Part shown: positions 47,665 through 58,437 of the stretch, one piece after another
Position numbering within the stretch: the stretch's first letter is position 1
Layout: every line of letters begins with the position of its first letter
Source: Corylus avellana
Lineage: Eukaryota; Streptophyta; Magnoliopsida; Fagales; Betulaceae
Direction of reading: 5' to 3'
Length of the DNA: 64,000 nt
Assembly (NCBI RefSeq): GCF_901000735.1
Contig: NC_081544.1
Span: forward strand, 9,363,608 to 9,427,607
Position numbers and translations under genes: made by a program
The notes under the pieces: model-generated
What the model saw: the letters and a program-made list of their open reading frames with translations, nothing else
The model's database searches: none
Told to the model about the DNA's origin: nothing

Positions 47665-50141
47665 GTGTCCTCTCAGAAGCTTCCAATTCAAGTTGACGAA
47701 ATCACTGATGAGCAACCATCAGAGATTCCTTTGGTTCGTCATTCGGCCAATTCTTCAGCCAGTGCACATCCGATTGGCGAAGGGTCTCCTTCATCTTTGC
47801 GTTTAGATTTTGAACGCTGGCAAAGATCCTACTTCTCGGTGGAGGATGAGAGGGTACTCCATCATATCTATGATATACCCTCATTGGTTTCGTTGCATTT
47901 TCCAGATGGCTCAACTGGAATGGTCGGAGGTCCCGCGGAAATCTGCGTTCTTGAACTTATGTTCATGGCGGGAGTTCATCTGCCCTTTTCTCCTATAGTG
48001 AGAGAAATGTTGTCTTTCTTGGGGGTAGCTCCTGCACCACTTATGCCGAACTGCTAGCGCTATTTCATGGCCACCCCTCTGTTGTGGCCTTCTATGTTCC
48101 TGGGCAAGACCTTGTTGATCCCTGAATTTTTTAATATATTTATGCCCCATTTTTATCCCACTTCCAAAACGGTTACCGTTATGGTTTGCGAGAAGAACCA
48201 GTTTATCGAGCTCGGGAAAACTTTCTCCAACAATAAACAATGGACGGAGCAGTTTTTTTACATATCTAGGACTTGGGAGGCGTTGGTGTCCGAGGTTTTA
48301 CCCGTTCAACATTCTGTTCCCCGGGAGTGGGCAGTCTTTCGAGAAAGCTGTAAGTGTTTTTAGTTATTCCTCTTTTTCCTTTATCCTTCCCCATACGTTC
48401 TTACTTCCCTTTCTGCCGTATGGAAAGAGTGCCCTGTATTGAGCCCAGAGCAGCAAAGCCGGGTTAACCACATCTTGGAGTTTTCTCAGCTCCCCGAGAA
48501 TGCAGATCGGAAGCTTTTTGGTAGTATCGTTAATGATTCCGCTCTTCGGGAGTGCTTGGGGTACCAGATTCCAGAGGGTAAAGTTGTCTGGGATCGTCAG
48601 GGGAACCCTAAGAGATCTAACCCAACTGGTGACAAGGCGGTTTCGAAGTCGCCTACTCGGGCCCCGAGCAAGAAGAGTCGAGTGCACAAGAATGTCACCT
48701 CTTCGGGGAAGCAGTATACGAATGTGACATCTACTTCGAAGGGATAGCGCCCAGCCTCCAAGTCGTCGGGTTTCGAAAGGATGGGCAGACAAGTCACAAG
48801 ACCTCCTGGATGTATTGTCCTCCCTTTGGTCTGATTCTGTGCTGATAAGTTTTGGTCCTCCTCGTGGTTTGAGCGAGGCGTCAGAGCCTATTCCTACAAT
48901 GGAGGCTACTCCCCTCCACATAGTGCCTTTGGAAGTGCGACCTCGGGAATCAGGTGAACCCGTGGCCACTTGTCATGAGGCTTGTACTACCTCCCCTTCC
49001 AGGGATAGGCCAGTTGACCCACTGGTCGGGCCTTCCAATCAACCCCCTGTACATCGAGGGCAGCCGATCATGGGACATTCCGGTAGGAGTTCTCTGATTA
49101 TTAGGTCTTTGGCCTCAGGCTTGGTAGGAAACCCTTTGTCGGCAATTACCAGGTTGCTTCCTACTGACTATACTCGGGGGGAGGGTCGTCTTACTCCCGA
49201 GATGTTCGCAGACAAGTTAGTCCATTGTCACTATGCGGTAAGTTTTCTCTCATTTTGTTTTTATTTTTTATTTTTTAAAATGCCTTTACCATCTCTGACA
49301 CGATTTCTCTTCCTATAAAGCTCAACTTTTATCGCAAGTTAGTACAAGTAGTTTCAGGAGGGTTAGCAAGAGTACGCTGACGAAAGGGTTGAGTTGCGGG
49401 ACTTAGTTCGGAAACTAAGCCAGAGGCAAAAGGCCTCTAGCTCTCAAGACCCCAATTCCGAGGTGGAGAATCTTCGTCATCTACTAGCAAGGAAGGTGGA
49501 CGTGCTTTTAGAGACCCAACATGGCTCAGTGAATTGAAGTTGGCTAACGCTCATCTTTAGACGCGCCTTGCTGTTGCCGGCGAATTGGGTTACGGAGGTA
49601 GAGTCTACTGCTACCCAGTTAGTTGCAGAGAATGTGAAGATCCCTGAGGAGCTTCTGAGGTTCGGGTTTCCGAGGAGGGTTTTCGGAAGCTTTCCGAGAT
49701 GCTTGAGGCTCAAATATCTCAGTCGGAGGATGCCCGTGAGAAGCTTGTAAATGATTTGGAGGCGTCCCGATGTAGGTGTGATCGATTTCACCAAGGGTAC
49801 CGCTATTGGAAAGCTAAAGTGGTTCGTTATCTTGCGGAGTTGTCATTTGTTCCTTGGCTCCGAGACCTGTTGTGGGCCCGTGGATTCCATTGGGGTTTTG
49901 AGAATCATGGTACCTAACTATCTGTAGAGATCATTTTGGTATCGACCCTACTATAGTGAAGTCAAACTTCTTTGAAGTGCCAGCTGCCGCTGTTGACGAA
50001 ATGGTCGACGCGGGCCTGGAGTTAATTCCTGATGCTCCGGAAGTTAATGTGCATGGGTTCCGCCAGGAAGCGAATCTACCCCCTAAGCCTTTTGGTCTTG
50101 AGATTCTTATAGATGACGATACCAATGAATCCCGTACTTAA
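47665..50141 (+). pseudogene. Antisense ORF 1 of the Tat element (putative gypsy-type transposon domain protein)
   Basis: Runs opposite to gag-pol. The N-terminal part (47665-48057; SLRLDFERWQRSYFS, HIYDIPSLVSLHFPD, LELMFMAGVHLPFS) matches the plant 'putative gypsy type transposon' domain (Transposase_28-like). Later parts: 48439-48747 (basic, Lys/Ser-rich), 48815-49237 (Pro/Ser-rich), about 49699-49914 (Glu/Arg-rich, coiled-coil-like) and 49956-50141 (acidic end with stop). A candidate intron with good GT/AG sites lies at 49238-49320 and another near 48350-48429. The start codon reads GTG (47665-47667) where ATG is expected, and the frame breaks near 48057 and between 49320 and 49700, so this copy is dead. 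The function of such proteins is unknown. Confidence 0.65.
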
Positions 50142-50547
50142 ACATTTTGTTTTGTATAAGGATTTTTGTTTCTATTTTTTGCACTGCCGTTAGTCTTCTT
50201 GGTATTTTTTGTTGGACATTTTTTGGATGCTTTGAATGCATGTCTGGATTTCTTTTGATCTTCCGATTTCATGTATCCTTTAATGCCATTGTTGTTGCAA
50301 TTTGTGGTCGGGTGTCCTACCCCCCATGGCCGAGATTTGGAATTTATTACGATTCTCAGTCATTAAATATTCTGTTAGTCTGTTGTTATTTGTCGTTTCA
50401 AGTTTCGGAGCTCATTATTATTATTATAGGCACGGTCTCCGATGGCAGGACATGTGGTGTGTCACTATTTGAGTTTCCTAGGCGACACTGCGCGGGATGT
50501 CTCCTCGCATTTAAAGGTGACCTTTCGGTTTTCCAAGGTTTATGCAC

Positions 50548-50555
50548 TATAAATA
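50548..50555 (+). promoter_or_regulatory. TATA box of antisense ORF 2
   Basis: TATAAATA in CACTATAAATATCCC, 84 bp upstream of the ATG of antisense ORF 2 and in the same orientation. Confidence 0.55.
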
Positions 50556-50631
50556 TCCCTTAGAGTTGAAAGAATTCTTCATTCGATTGACTGTGCCTCT
50601 TCTGTTTTTTTTTTTTTTTGCTTCTTTTTTC

Positions 50632-51120
50632 ATGGCTTCTGTTCATTCATCTGGGAGTTTGGCAGAGACAGAGTCATCGGCTGCTTTTGTCTCCTCTTTG
50701 TTTCCTGGAGGCGTGTTGTCTTTATCCCGCCCATTGACTGAACGGTCTCATTCTCGTGCTTCCAGTGATTTTGATGCAGAAATTGCCGAACTATGCATGT
50801 GGTTGGAGGCACGGGAGAAGTGTTTGGTGGATCGTTCCAACCAGTTGGCGAAGTTGACGGCCGACATTGAAGTGAAGGATTATCAGATAGCTTGGAAAGA
50901 CCAGAAATTGGAGTCACAAGATCGACGAATTGCGGATCTCGAGGCTTATCTCATTAATGTTCACGAGAAAAGATGGGAGAAAGCCTCTAGCTTTTATTCT
51001 GCCACCTGGCTATTTTTGAAGGAGGAGGAGAAGTGCCGGAGACTTCATAGGAAATACCGGCTCTGGAAGGCTAGGGCTCTTGAGAAAGACGGCTCACCTA
51101 ATGAGGGTCACTATCGGTAG
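50632..51120 (+). CDS. Antisense ORF 2 of the Tat element, coiled-coil protein
   Basis: 162 residues, intact from ATG to stop. The N-terminus is Ser-rich (MASVHSSGSLAETESS). From residue 50 on it is strongly helical with heptad-like spacing (FDAEIAELCMWLEAREKCLV, then KDQKLESQDRRIADLEAYLI) and it ends with a basic YRLWKAR segment. The YW/LWKA motif resembles one in the C-terminal part of antisense ORF 1 (YRYWKAKVV), so ORF 2 may derive from, or once formed part of, a related protein. I do not recognise a catalytic domain. Confidence 0.6.
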   Translation: MASVHSSGSLAETESSAAFVSSLFPGGVLSLSRPLTERSHSRASSDFDAEIAELCMWLEAREKCLVDRSNQLAKLTADIEVKDYQIAWKDQKLESQDRRIADLEAYLINVHEKRWEKASSFYSATWLFLKEEEKCRRLHRKYRLWKARALEKDGSPNEGHYR

Positions 51121-51489
51121 CCTTTGATATAAGCGGCAATTGCCCTTCCAGGGCTTTAACTTTTTGTTCATCATATTCCTGGGCGATCGCTCAAATGTGA
51201 TTTGTACAACGTCACTTTGGACGTAGAGTACCAGATCGAGCCCAGATGTGATACCTTTGGTGTAGTCAGATAAACAAATGACATTTCATGTAATTTCATC
51301 TGTTGAAACTTGACATTTCATGTAATTGATTTGACTTGATCCATTGTAACTGAATCTTCTTGTGATGTAAAGTTTTAAATGAAATGGTTGCCTTTGACTC
51401 CTTTGCTGTGTTGTGTCTTCTGGCCTTATTTGTTTGTTTTGTCGTCTTGAAAATTTCGTGTTTGATGAACTCTTGGTTGGAGGCCCAGT

Positions 51490-51770
51490 TGGGTTGAGGG
51501 CTTACCCCCCGTTTCCCAGAGTGGGAGATTTTTTTTGCTGAGGGTTTACTCCTTAGTTCCCGAGATGAAAGATTTTTTTTGTTGAGGGTTTACTCCCTAG
51601 TTCCTGAAATAAGAGATTTTTTTTTTTTTGTGCTGAGGGTTTACTCCCTAGTTCCTGAGATGAGAGATTTTTTTTGCTGAGGGTTTACTCCCAAGTTCTC
51701 GAGATGGGAGATTTTTTTTGCTGACGGTTTACTCCCTTGTTCCGAGGCGAGGAGATTTTATTAAGGGTTC
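51490..51770. repeat. Tandem repeat tract in the Tat element
   Basis: About five imperfect units of 45-60 bp, each containing GCTGAGGGTTTACTCCCTAG, TTCCTGAGATGAGAGA and a T8-T12 run. It lies between antisense ORF 2 and the integrase end. Minisatellites near the 3' end are known in Tat-group elements such as Retand. Confidence 0.85.
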
Positions 51771-51929
51771 TCTCCCTTGTTCCAAGACCACTGCAAGATA
51801 GGGAATGTATTATCGGGCCCAATGGTCGTTTTGACCAAGGGTTCTCCGACGCTGAAATGAGTCACCATAAATTAATTTTTATAAATAATTCAGAATTATA
51901 AAGAAAAAAATGAGTACAATGGAAAATTA

Positions 51930-52918
51930 CTAATAATATCTTTTTAGGTGCTTGGCATTCCAAGGTCTTGGTAGTGGCTTTCCTTCCGCATCTTGTCGAT
52001 GATAGTCTCCTTGTCTATGGCTTCGAACAACTTTGTATGGCCCTTCCAAGGTTGGTCCAAGTTTTCTTGCTGCTGGATCCTGGGTGGCTATGGCTATGCT
52101 GACCTTCTGAAGGACCCAGTCCCCAATCTTGAACTGTCTCGGCTAAACTTTTTTATTGAAGTATCTGGCTGTCCTGTATTGATAGGCTGCCATCATTATT
52201 TGAGCATCATCCCTTTTTTACTGGTGCAAATCCAGGCTTAGCTTTATTCCTTCTTCGTTCATCTCAGGGCTGTAATGCTTTACTTGAAAACTGATCGATC
52301 CGATTTCGACTGGAATGATTGCCTCGAATTCGAATGCCAAGGAGAAAGGGGTTTCTCTGGTTGGTGTTCGGATGGTTGTTCAATATGACCATAGCACCTT
52401 TGGAAGAATTTCTACCCATGCTCCTTTCTTGTCCTCGAGTTTCTTCTTCAGAGTTTTTATTAAAGTCTTATTTGTTGCTTCTACCTGACCGTTGGCCTGG
52501 GGGTGCTTGGGAGATGAGAAATAATTTATGATCTGGAGCTCAGTACACCAACTTCAGAAAGGTTTGCAATTGAATTGCTTTCCATTGTCGGCTACAAAAG
52601 CATTTGGGATACCGTACCAACATATGATTGCTTTCTAGAGGAAGTTCCTTATATTTTCAGTGGTTATAGTAGCCAATGCTTATGCTTCTGCCCACTTAGT
52701 GAAGTAGTCAACGGCGACCACAACGAACCGACATCCTCCCTTCCCATTGGAAGCGGACCCACCAAGTCAACCCCCCATTGCGCAAAGGGCCATGGGGCCG
52801 ACACTGGGCTTAATTCTTCATGTGGATTGGCTAGCATCCTATCAAAGCGTTGGCATTTGTCACAATGCTTTATAACTTCATGGGAGTCCTGATTCATTCC
52901 TGGCCAACAATATCCTGC
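51930..52918 (-). pseudogene. Tat integrase (copy A)
   Basis: From the right: zinc-finger end HCDKCQRF, then PWPFAQWGVDLVGPLP, FVVVAVDYFTKWAEA with a stop soon after, VADNGKQF, HPQANGQVEATNK, a C-terminal GDWVLQKV-like part and NAKHLKRYY before the stop at 51930-51932. Core residues D, D and E are visible but at least three in-frame stops and frame changes are present. Only copy A has an integrase in this window. Confidence 0.82.
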
Positions 52919-55002
52919 TCAGATGGCTTTATGGGTGAGCATTCTCCCTTCTGAGTGGTTGCTGCATACCCCCTCGTGAATTTCTTTGAGTACGTATGCG
53001 GCCTCGTCTTTGGATAGGCATTTGAGTAGAGGGAAAGTGTAATCCCTTAGATACAGAACACCATCGACTAGCGTGTATCGTGCTGCTTGGATGCGGATCT
53101 TCCGAGCCAGTTTATTATTGGGTGGCAGCTTGCCTTCCTTAAAGAATTGTAGGATGTCGTGGCCCTTGTCTGGACATTGCTCTTTCTCCTCAATGCATGC
53201 CACTTGGCTTGTTTGGCTAATTGAAGGTTCGGCTAGTTCGTGGATCGGGTGATCAACCGTTATGATTTCTTCTTCGGTTGTGAAGCCCATATGAGTAAGG
53301 GCGTCTGCTTGCGAGTTTTCTTCTTTAGGAACCTTCGTAAATAGTATCTTGTCGAAAGATTCCATGATCTCCTTCACCTACGCTAGATATTTCTTCATCT
53401 TACTTCCCCGAGCCTCATATTCACCTTGAACGTGTCCAACCACTACTCGAGAGTCACTTTTGATGTCCAACTTTTTGACTCCCATTTCTCTTGCCATGTT
53501 CATGCCGAGGATTATGGCCTCATATTCAGCCTCATTGTTGGTGGTGCTGAACTTCAATTGCATGGCTGCTTCACATTTTTTACTGTTGGGTCCTTCGAGC
53601 ACAACTCCGATCCCGCTGCATTTTCGATTCGTCTACAGAGGCCACCGATATCTCTTACGGATGGGCTTCTTCTTCCTTAGAGATGTCATAAAACTCGGCC
53701 AGGAAATCGGCCAACGCTTGTCCTATCAGAGACGTTCTCGGATGGAATTCTATATCATTCTTTGAGTTCTATGGCCCAATTGGCTAATCTCCCTGACAAA
53801 TCTGGCTTTTGCAGGATTTTTTGTAAAGGATACTCGGTCAATACCTTGCTTGTATGCGCCTGAAAGTATGGCCTCAATCTTCCGGCGGATGTGACCAAGG
53901 CAAATGCCAACTTCTCGATCCACGGGTATTGTTCTTTGGCACCATGCAGGGCTTTGCTGACGAAATAGATAGGCTTCTGTACCCCTTGTTCTTCCCGAAT
54001 TAGGGCTGAGCTTATAGCTGATGGTGACATTGCCAAATACAGGTATAGAGCTTCTCCTTCGACCGGTTGGCTTAGTAGTGGTGGGTTGACCAGGTATTCT
54101 TTCAATTCTTGGAAAGCTTTGTCTCATTCCAGACTCTAGGATAAGGCTTTCCTCAGGACTTTGAAGAAAGGAAGACACTTGTTAGTCGAGCGAGGGACGA
54201 ACCAATTTAGTGTTGCTATTCTGTCCGTCAGCTGCTGAAGCTGCTTTGTGCTTTAAGGTGCTTGCATATCTAAAATTTCCTTGATTTTCTCGAGGTTGGC
54301 TTTAATTCCTCTTCGGGAGACGATGAACCCGAGAAACTTGCCCGAGGCTACTCAAATGGATTGAGCTTCATCCCGTACCTCAACGTATCGAACGCCTCGA
54401 CTAGGTCTACTATGTGATTGACCACCTGTATGCTTTTCACCAGCATATAGTCTACATATACCTCCATGTTTCGCCCAATCTGCTTTCGAAACATTTTGTT
54501 GACTAACCATTGGTATGTAGCTCCAGCATTTTTCAATCCAAATGGCATGACTCTGTAGCAATACAGATCGATGTCGGTAATTAAAGCTGTTTTCTCTTGG
54601 TCGGACTCATGCATGGAAATCTGGTTGTAGCCAGAGAATGCGTCCATAAAGCTTAACAGTTCATGTCCCGAAGTTGAGTCCACAAGCTGGTCAATTCGAG
54701 GCAGGGGATAGTTGTCTTTGGGACATGCTTTGTTGAGATCTGTGAAATCAACGCACATTCTCCATTTTCCGTTCGACTTCTTGACCAGTACCACATTTGC
54801 CAACCAAGTGGTGTACTGAATTTGCTTGATGAATTTGGCTTCTCGCAATTTCTCAACTTCTTCTGCGGCCTCTTTATTTTTTTCAGCCGAGTACCCCCTT
54901 CGCTTCTGTTGTACAGGTTTGAAACTGGGGTCGGCATTTAGCTTCTGTACCATGACCGAGGGTGCTATTCCGAGCATGTCGTCATGGCTCCATGCGAATA
55001 CA
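52825..55002 (+). repeat. Left copy of 2.2-kb gap-flanking duplication
   Basis: The same 2178 bp recur at 55923-58100 with no length difference and very few substitutions (one at the CACCTACGCTAG/CACCTACACTAG site). It ends exactly at the N gap. Confidence 0.9.
52919..55002 (-). pseudogene. Tat RT, RNase H and archaeal-type RNase H (copy A)
   Basis: From the right: RT (54348-54990; CVDFTDLNKACPKDNYPLP, FMDAFSGYNQI, PFGLKNAGATYQ) with the catalytic YVDD changed to YVDY (codon at 54447-54449). Then the gypsy RNase H (YLYLAMSPSAISSALIREE) at 53755-54105, the archaeal-type RNase H (53378-53602) and a linker to the integrase (52919-53377). Frame breaks separate all parts. The last base before the N gap lies upstream of the RT core. 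Confidence 0.85.
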
Positions 55003-55102
55003 NNNNNNNNNNNNNNNNNNNNNNNNNNNNNNNNNNNNNNNNNNNNNNNNNNNNNNNNNNNNNNNNNNNNNNNNNNNNNNNNNNNNNNNNNNNNNNNNNN
55101 NN
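55003..55102. other. Assembly gap, 100 N
   Basis: Placeholder-sized gap. The left contig ends at ATGCGAATACA, and the same words appear at 58090-58100 in the right contig, followed by the missing continuation. Confidence 0.95.
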
Positions 55103-55922
55103 TGGCCCCAAGATAAGTAAGAATGAGAAGAGTTCGGTACCGATACTCGGATGGAGGCGAAACCACTGAAGGAGGCTATGCCAGAAGGTGGTATTCCATC
55201 AACTAGACCGTTGAGTGCACCAAGAAAGAGTTAATTGACGGTCGGGCATGGCTGTGGCCACAGTTCAGTGCCATGGTCACAAGGACCCGCAACCCTCGTA
55301 CATAGGGGTAATAGTGTACATGGGCCTTATTATGAGAAAATGATACTATATTTTCAACGAAGATATGCTAAGATGATTTACAAAGATTATTTATAATGAT
55401 GCATTATGATGATGATTTATAAAGATGATTTACAACGATGATTTATTACTAGATGTAATAGTATGTATATGTTACGGGAGATGCAACCGTATGTACATAC
55501 AGATATTATTATGGCTAGAATTATATTTATTTGCGAAAATGATTTTCAAAACTGAGAACAAGGAGTAAAACTATTTATGGTTATGGATTTTACTTGCTGG
55601 GCCCCCTTTGGGCTCATTCAGTTTTATTTCTTGTTTTCAGGTAGAAAGGATGCTGGAATAGGAGGCCGGAATGGGGTGGGAATAATTATTAATTTTCAAA
55701 GTCTTTTCATATAAGTTATTGTAATGATATGATATTCCGCAACTAAAATCTAAGGTTTTCTAATTCCGCTTGTAATAAAATCTCTTGAAAAAAAAATGTT
55801 TTACGCATTTATTGTATCTTTTAAAATCAAGTACTCTGATAGACCTTATAGATCTTTGCAAGAATTTTTGTTGAAAAAGAAGAAAAGTGGCAAACTCAGT
55901 CTTAAAGGACTGGGGATGTTAC
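55103..55922 (-). mobile_element. Partial LTR of another retrotransposon, inserted in copy B
   Basis: Sequence absent from copy A at the corresponding point (52824/52825). Read on the minus strand it begins GTAACATCCCCAGTCC, like the TGTAACATCCC start of many plant gypsy (chromovirus) LTRs. It is AT-rich with GATGATTTACAAAGATGAT-type repeats and contains no coding region. The right contig starts inside it, so the other end, any interior and the second target duplication are not seen. The expected duplication would be GATTG or similar. Confidence 0.5.
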
Positions 55923-58437
55923 GATTGGCTAGCATCCTATCAAAGCGTTGGCATTTGTCACAATGCTTTATAACTTCATGGGAGTCCTGATTCATTCCTG
56001 GCCAACAATATCCTGCTCAGATGGCTTTATGGGTGAGCATTCTCCCTTCTGAGTGGTTGCTGCATACCCCCTCGTGAATTTCTTTGAGTACGTATGCGGC
56101 CTCGTCTTTGGATAGGCATTTGAGTAGAGGGAAAGTGTAATCCCTTAGATACAGAACACCATCGACTAGCGTGTATCGTGCTGCTTGGATGCGGATCTTC
56201 CGAGCCAGTTTATTATTGGGTGGCAGCTTGCCTTCCTTAAAGAATTGTAGGATGTCGTGGCCCTTGTCTGGACATTGCTCTTTCTCCTCAATGCATGCCA
56301 CTTGGCTTGTTTGGCTAATTGAAGGTTCGGCTAGTTCGTGGATCGGGTGATCAACCGTTATGATTTCTTCTTCGGTTGTGAAGCCCATATGAGTAAGGGC
56401 GTCTGCTTGCGAGTTTTCTTCTTTAGGAACCTTCGTAAATAGTATCTTGTCGAAAGATTCCATGATCTCCTTCACCTACACTAGATATTTCTTCATCTTA
56501 CTTCCCCGAGCCTCATATTCACCTTGAACGTGTCCAACCACTACTCGAGAGTCACTTTTGATGTCCAACTTTTTGACTCCCATTTCTCTTGCCATGTTCA
56601 TGCCGAGGATTATGGCCTCATATTCAGCCTCATTGTTGGTGGTGCTGAACTTCAATTGCATGGCTGCTTCACATTTTTTACTGTTGGGTCCTTCGAGCAC
56701 AACTCCGATCCCGCTGCATTTTCGATTCGTCTACAGAGGCCACCGATATCTCTTACGGATGGGCTTCTTCTTCCTTAGAGATGTCATAAAACTCGGCCAG
56801 GAAATCGGCCAACGCTTGTCCTATCAGAGACGTTCTCGGATGGAATTCTATATCATTCTTTGAGTTCTATGGCCCAATTGGCTAATCTCCCTGACAAATC
56901 TGGCTTTTGCAGGATTTTTTGTAAAGGATACTCGGTCAATACCTTGCTTGTATGCGCCTGAAAGTATGGCCTCAATCTTCCGGCGGATGTGACCAAGGCA
57001 AATGCCAACTTCTCGATCCACGGGTATTGTTCTTTGGCACCATGCAGGGCTTTGCTGACGAAATAGATAGGCTTCTGTACCCCTTGTTCTTCCCGAATTA
57101 GGGCTGAGCTTATAGCTGATGGTGACATTGCCAAATACAGGTATAGAGCTTCTCCTTCGACCGGTTGGCTTAGTAGTGGTGGGTTGACCAGGTATTCTTT
57201 CAATTCTTGGAAAGCTTTGTCTCATTCCAGACTCTAGGATAAGGCTTTCCTCAGGACTTTGAAGAAAGGAAGACACTTGTTAGTCGAGCGAGGGACGAAC
57301 CAATTTAGTGTTGCTATTCTGTCCGTCAGCTGCTGAAGCTGCTTTGTGCTTTAAGGTGCTTGCATATCTAAAATTTCCTTGATTTTCTCGAGGTTGGCTT
57401 TAATTCCTCTTCGGGAGACGATGAACCCGAGAAACTTGCCCGAGGCTACTCAAATGGATTGAGCTTCATCCCGTACCTCAACGTATCGAACGCCTCGACT
57501 AGGTCTACTATGTGATTGACCACCTGTATGCTTTTCACCAGCATATAGTCTACATATACCTCCATGTTTCGCCCAATCTGCTTTCGAAACATTTTGTTGA
57601 CTAACCATTGGTATGTAGCTCCAGCATTTTTCAATCCAAATGGCATGACTCTGTAGCAATACAGATCGATGTCGGTAATTAAAGCTGTTTTCTCTTGGTC
57701 GGACTCATGCATGGAAATCTGGTTGTAGCCAGAGAATGCGTCCATAAAGCTTAACAGTTCATGTCCCGAAGTTGAGTCCACAAGCTGGTCAATTCGAGGC
57801 AGGGGATAGTTGTCTTTGGGACATGCTTTGTTGAGATCTGTGAAATCAACGCACATTCTCCATTTTCCGTTCGACTTCTTGACCAGTACCACATTTGCCA
57901 ACCAAGTGGTGTACTGAATTTGCTTGATGAATTTGGCTTCTCGCAATTTCTCAACTTCTTCTGCGGCCTCTTTATTTTTTTCAGCCGAGTACCCCCTTCG
58001 CTTCTGTTGTACAGGTTTGAAACTGGGGTCGGCATTTAGCTTCTGTACCATGACCGAGGGTGCTATTCCGAGCATGTCGTCATGGCTCCATGCGAATACA
58101 TCGCAGTTATTGCGGAGGAAGGACTTGAGTGCTTTCTTGGTGATTGGGTCTAGTTGAGACCCAATTTTGATAACTTTGTTGGGTTCGCTGACCGAAAACT
58201 CCTCAAGATCTTCGACCGGTTCACCGCCTTTTAATTGCTATCTTTCCTCCTTGCCGACGTTCCCTGGGGCTAGGGCGTCTGGACATTCCTTCATAGAAAT
58301 GTTGTAACATTGTCGGGCTGCATGTTGATCACCCCTGATTTCCCCGACTCCGTGCTTTGTCGGGAACTTCACCTTGAGATGTGGGGTTGAGGTGATGGCT
58401 CCTAGTTCATTGAGAGCCGCACTTTCGATAATGGCAT
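55923..58437 (-). pseudogene. Tat pol fragment, copy B
   Basis: Same content as copy A (linker, archaeal-type RNase H, RNase H, RT with the same YVDY lesion at 57545-57547) and extends further upstream through the RT N-terminus into the protease/RT linker. It stops abruptly at 58435-58437 inside the end of the protease region, where it is joined to copy C. Confidence 0.87.

Larger units (their letters stand above)
45688..55002 (-). mobile_element. Ty3/gypsy Tat-lineage retrotransposon, 3' part (copy A)
   Basis: From its 3' end (left): LTR 45688 to about 47158, two antisense ORFs, a tandem-repeat tract, integrase, archaeal-type RNase H, RNase H and RT, cut by the N gap. The second RNase H (block FSTTNNEAEYEAIILGMNMA) and antisense ORFs beyond integrase are known traits of the Tat/Ogre/Retand group. 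The left border TGTTGATAC is fixed by comparison with 36385. The pol region has stops and frameshifts. Confidence 0.82.

Noticed and set aside
47702..50125. Minus-strand ORFs opposite antisense ORF 1 and 2, read as possible continuation of gag-pol
   Set aside because: They lie beyond the integrase stop at 51930 and show no retroelement domain, while the plus frames show recognisable protein similarity.
51490..51770. Regularly spaced repeats considered as a CRISPR-like array
   Set aside because: The units are contiguous imperfect minisatellite repeats without unique spacers, in a plant retrotransposon.
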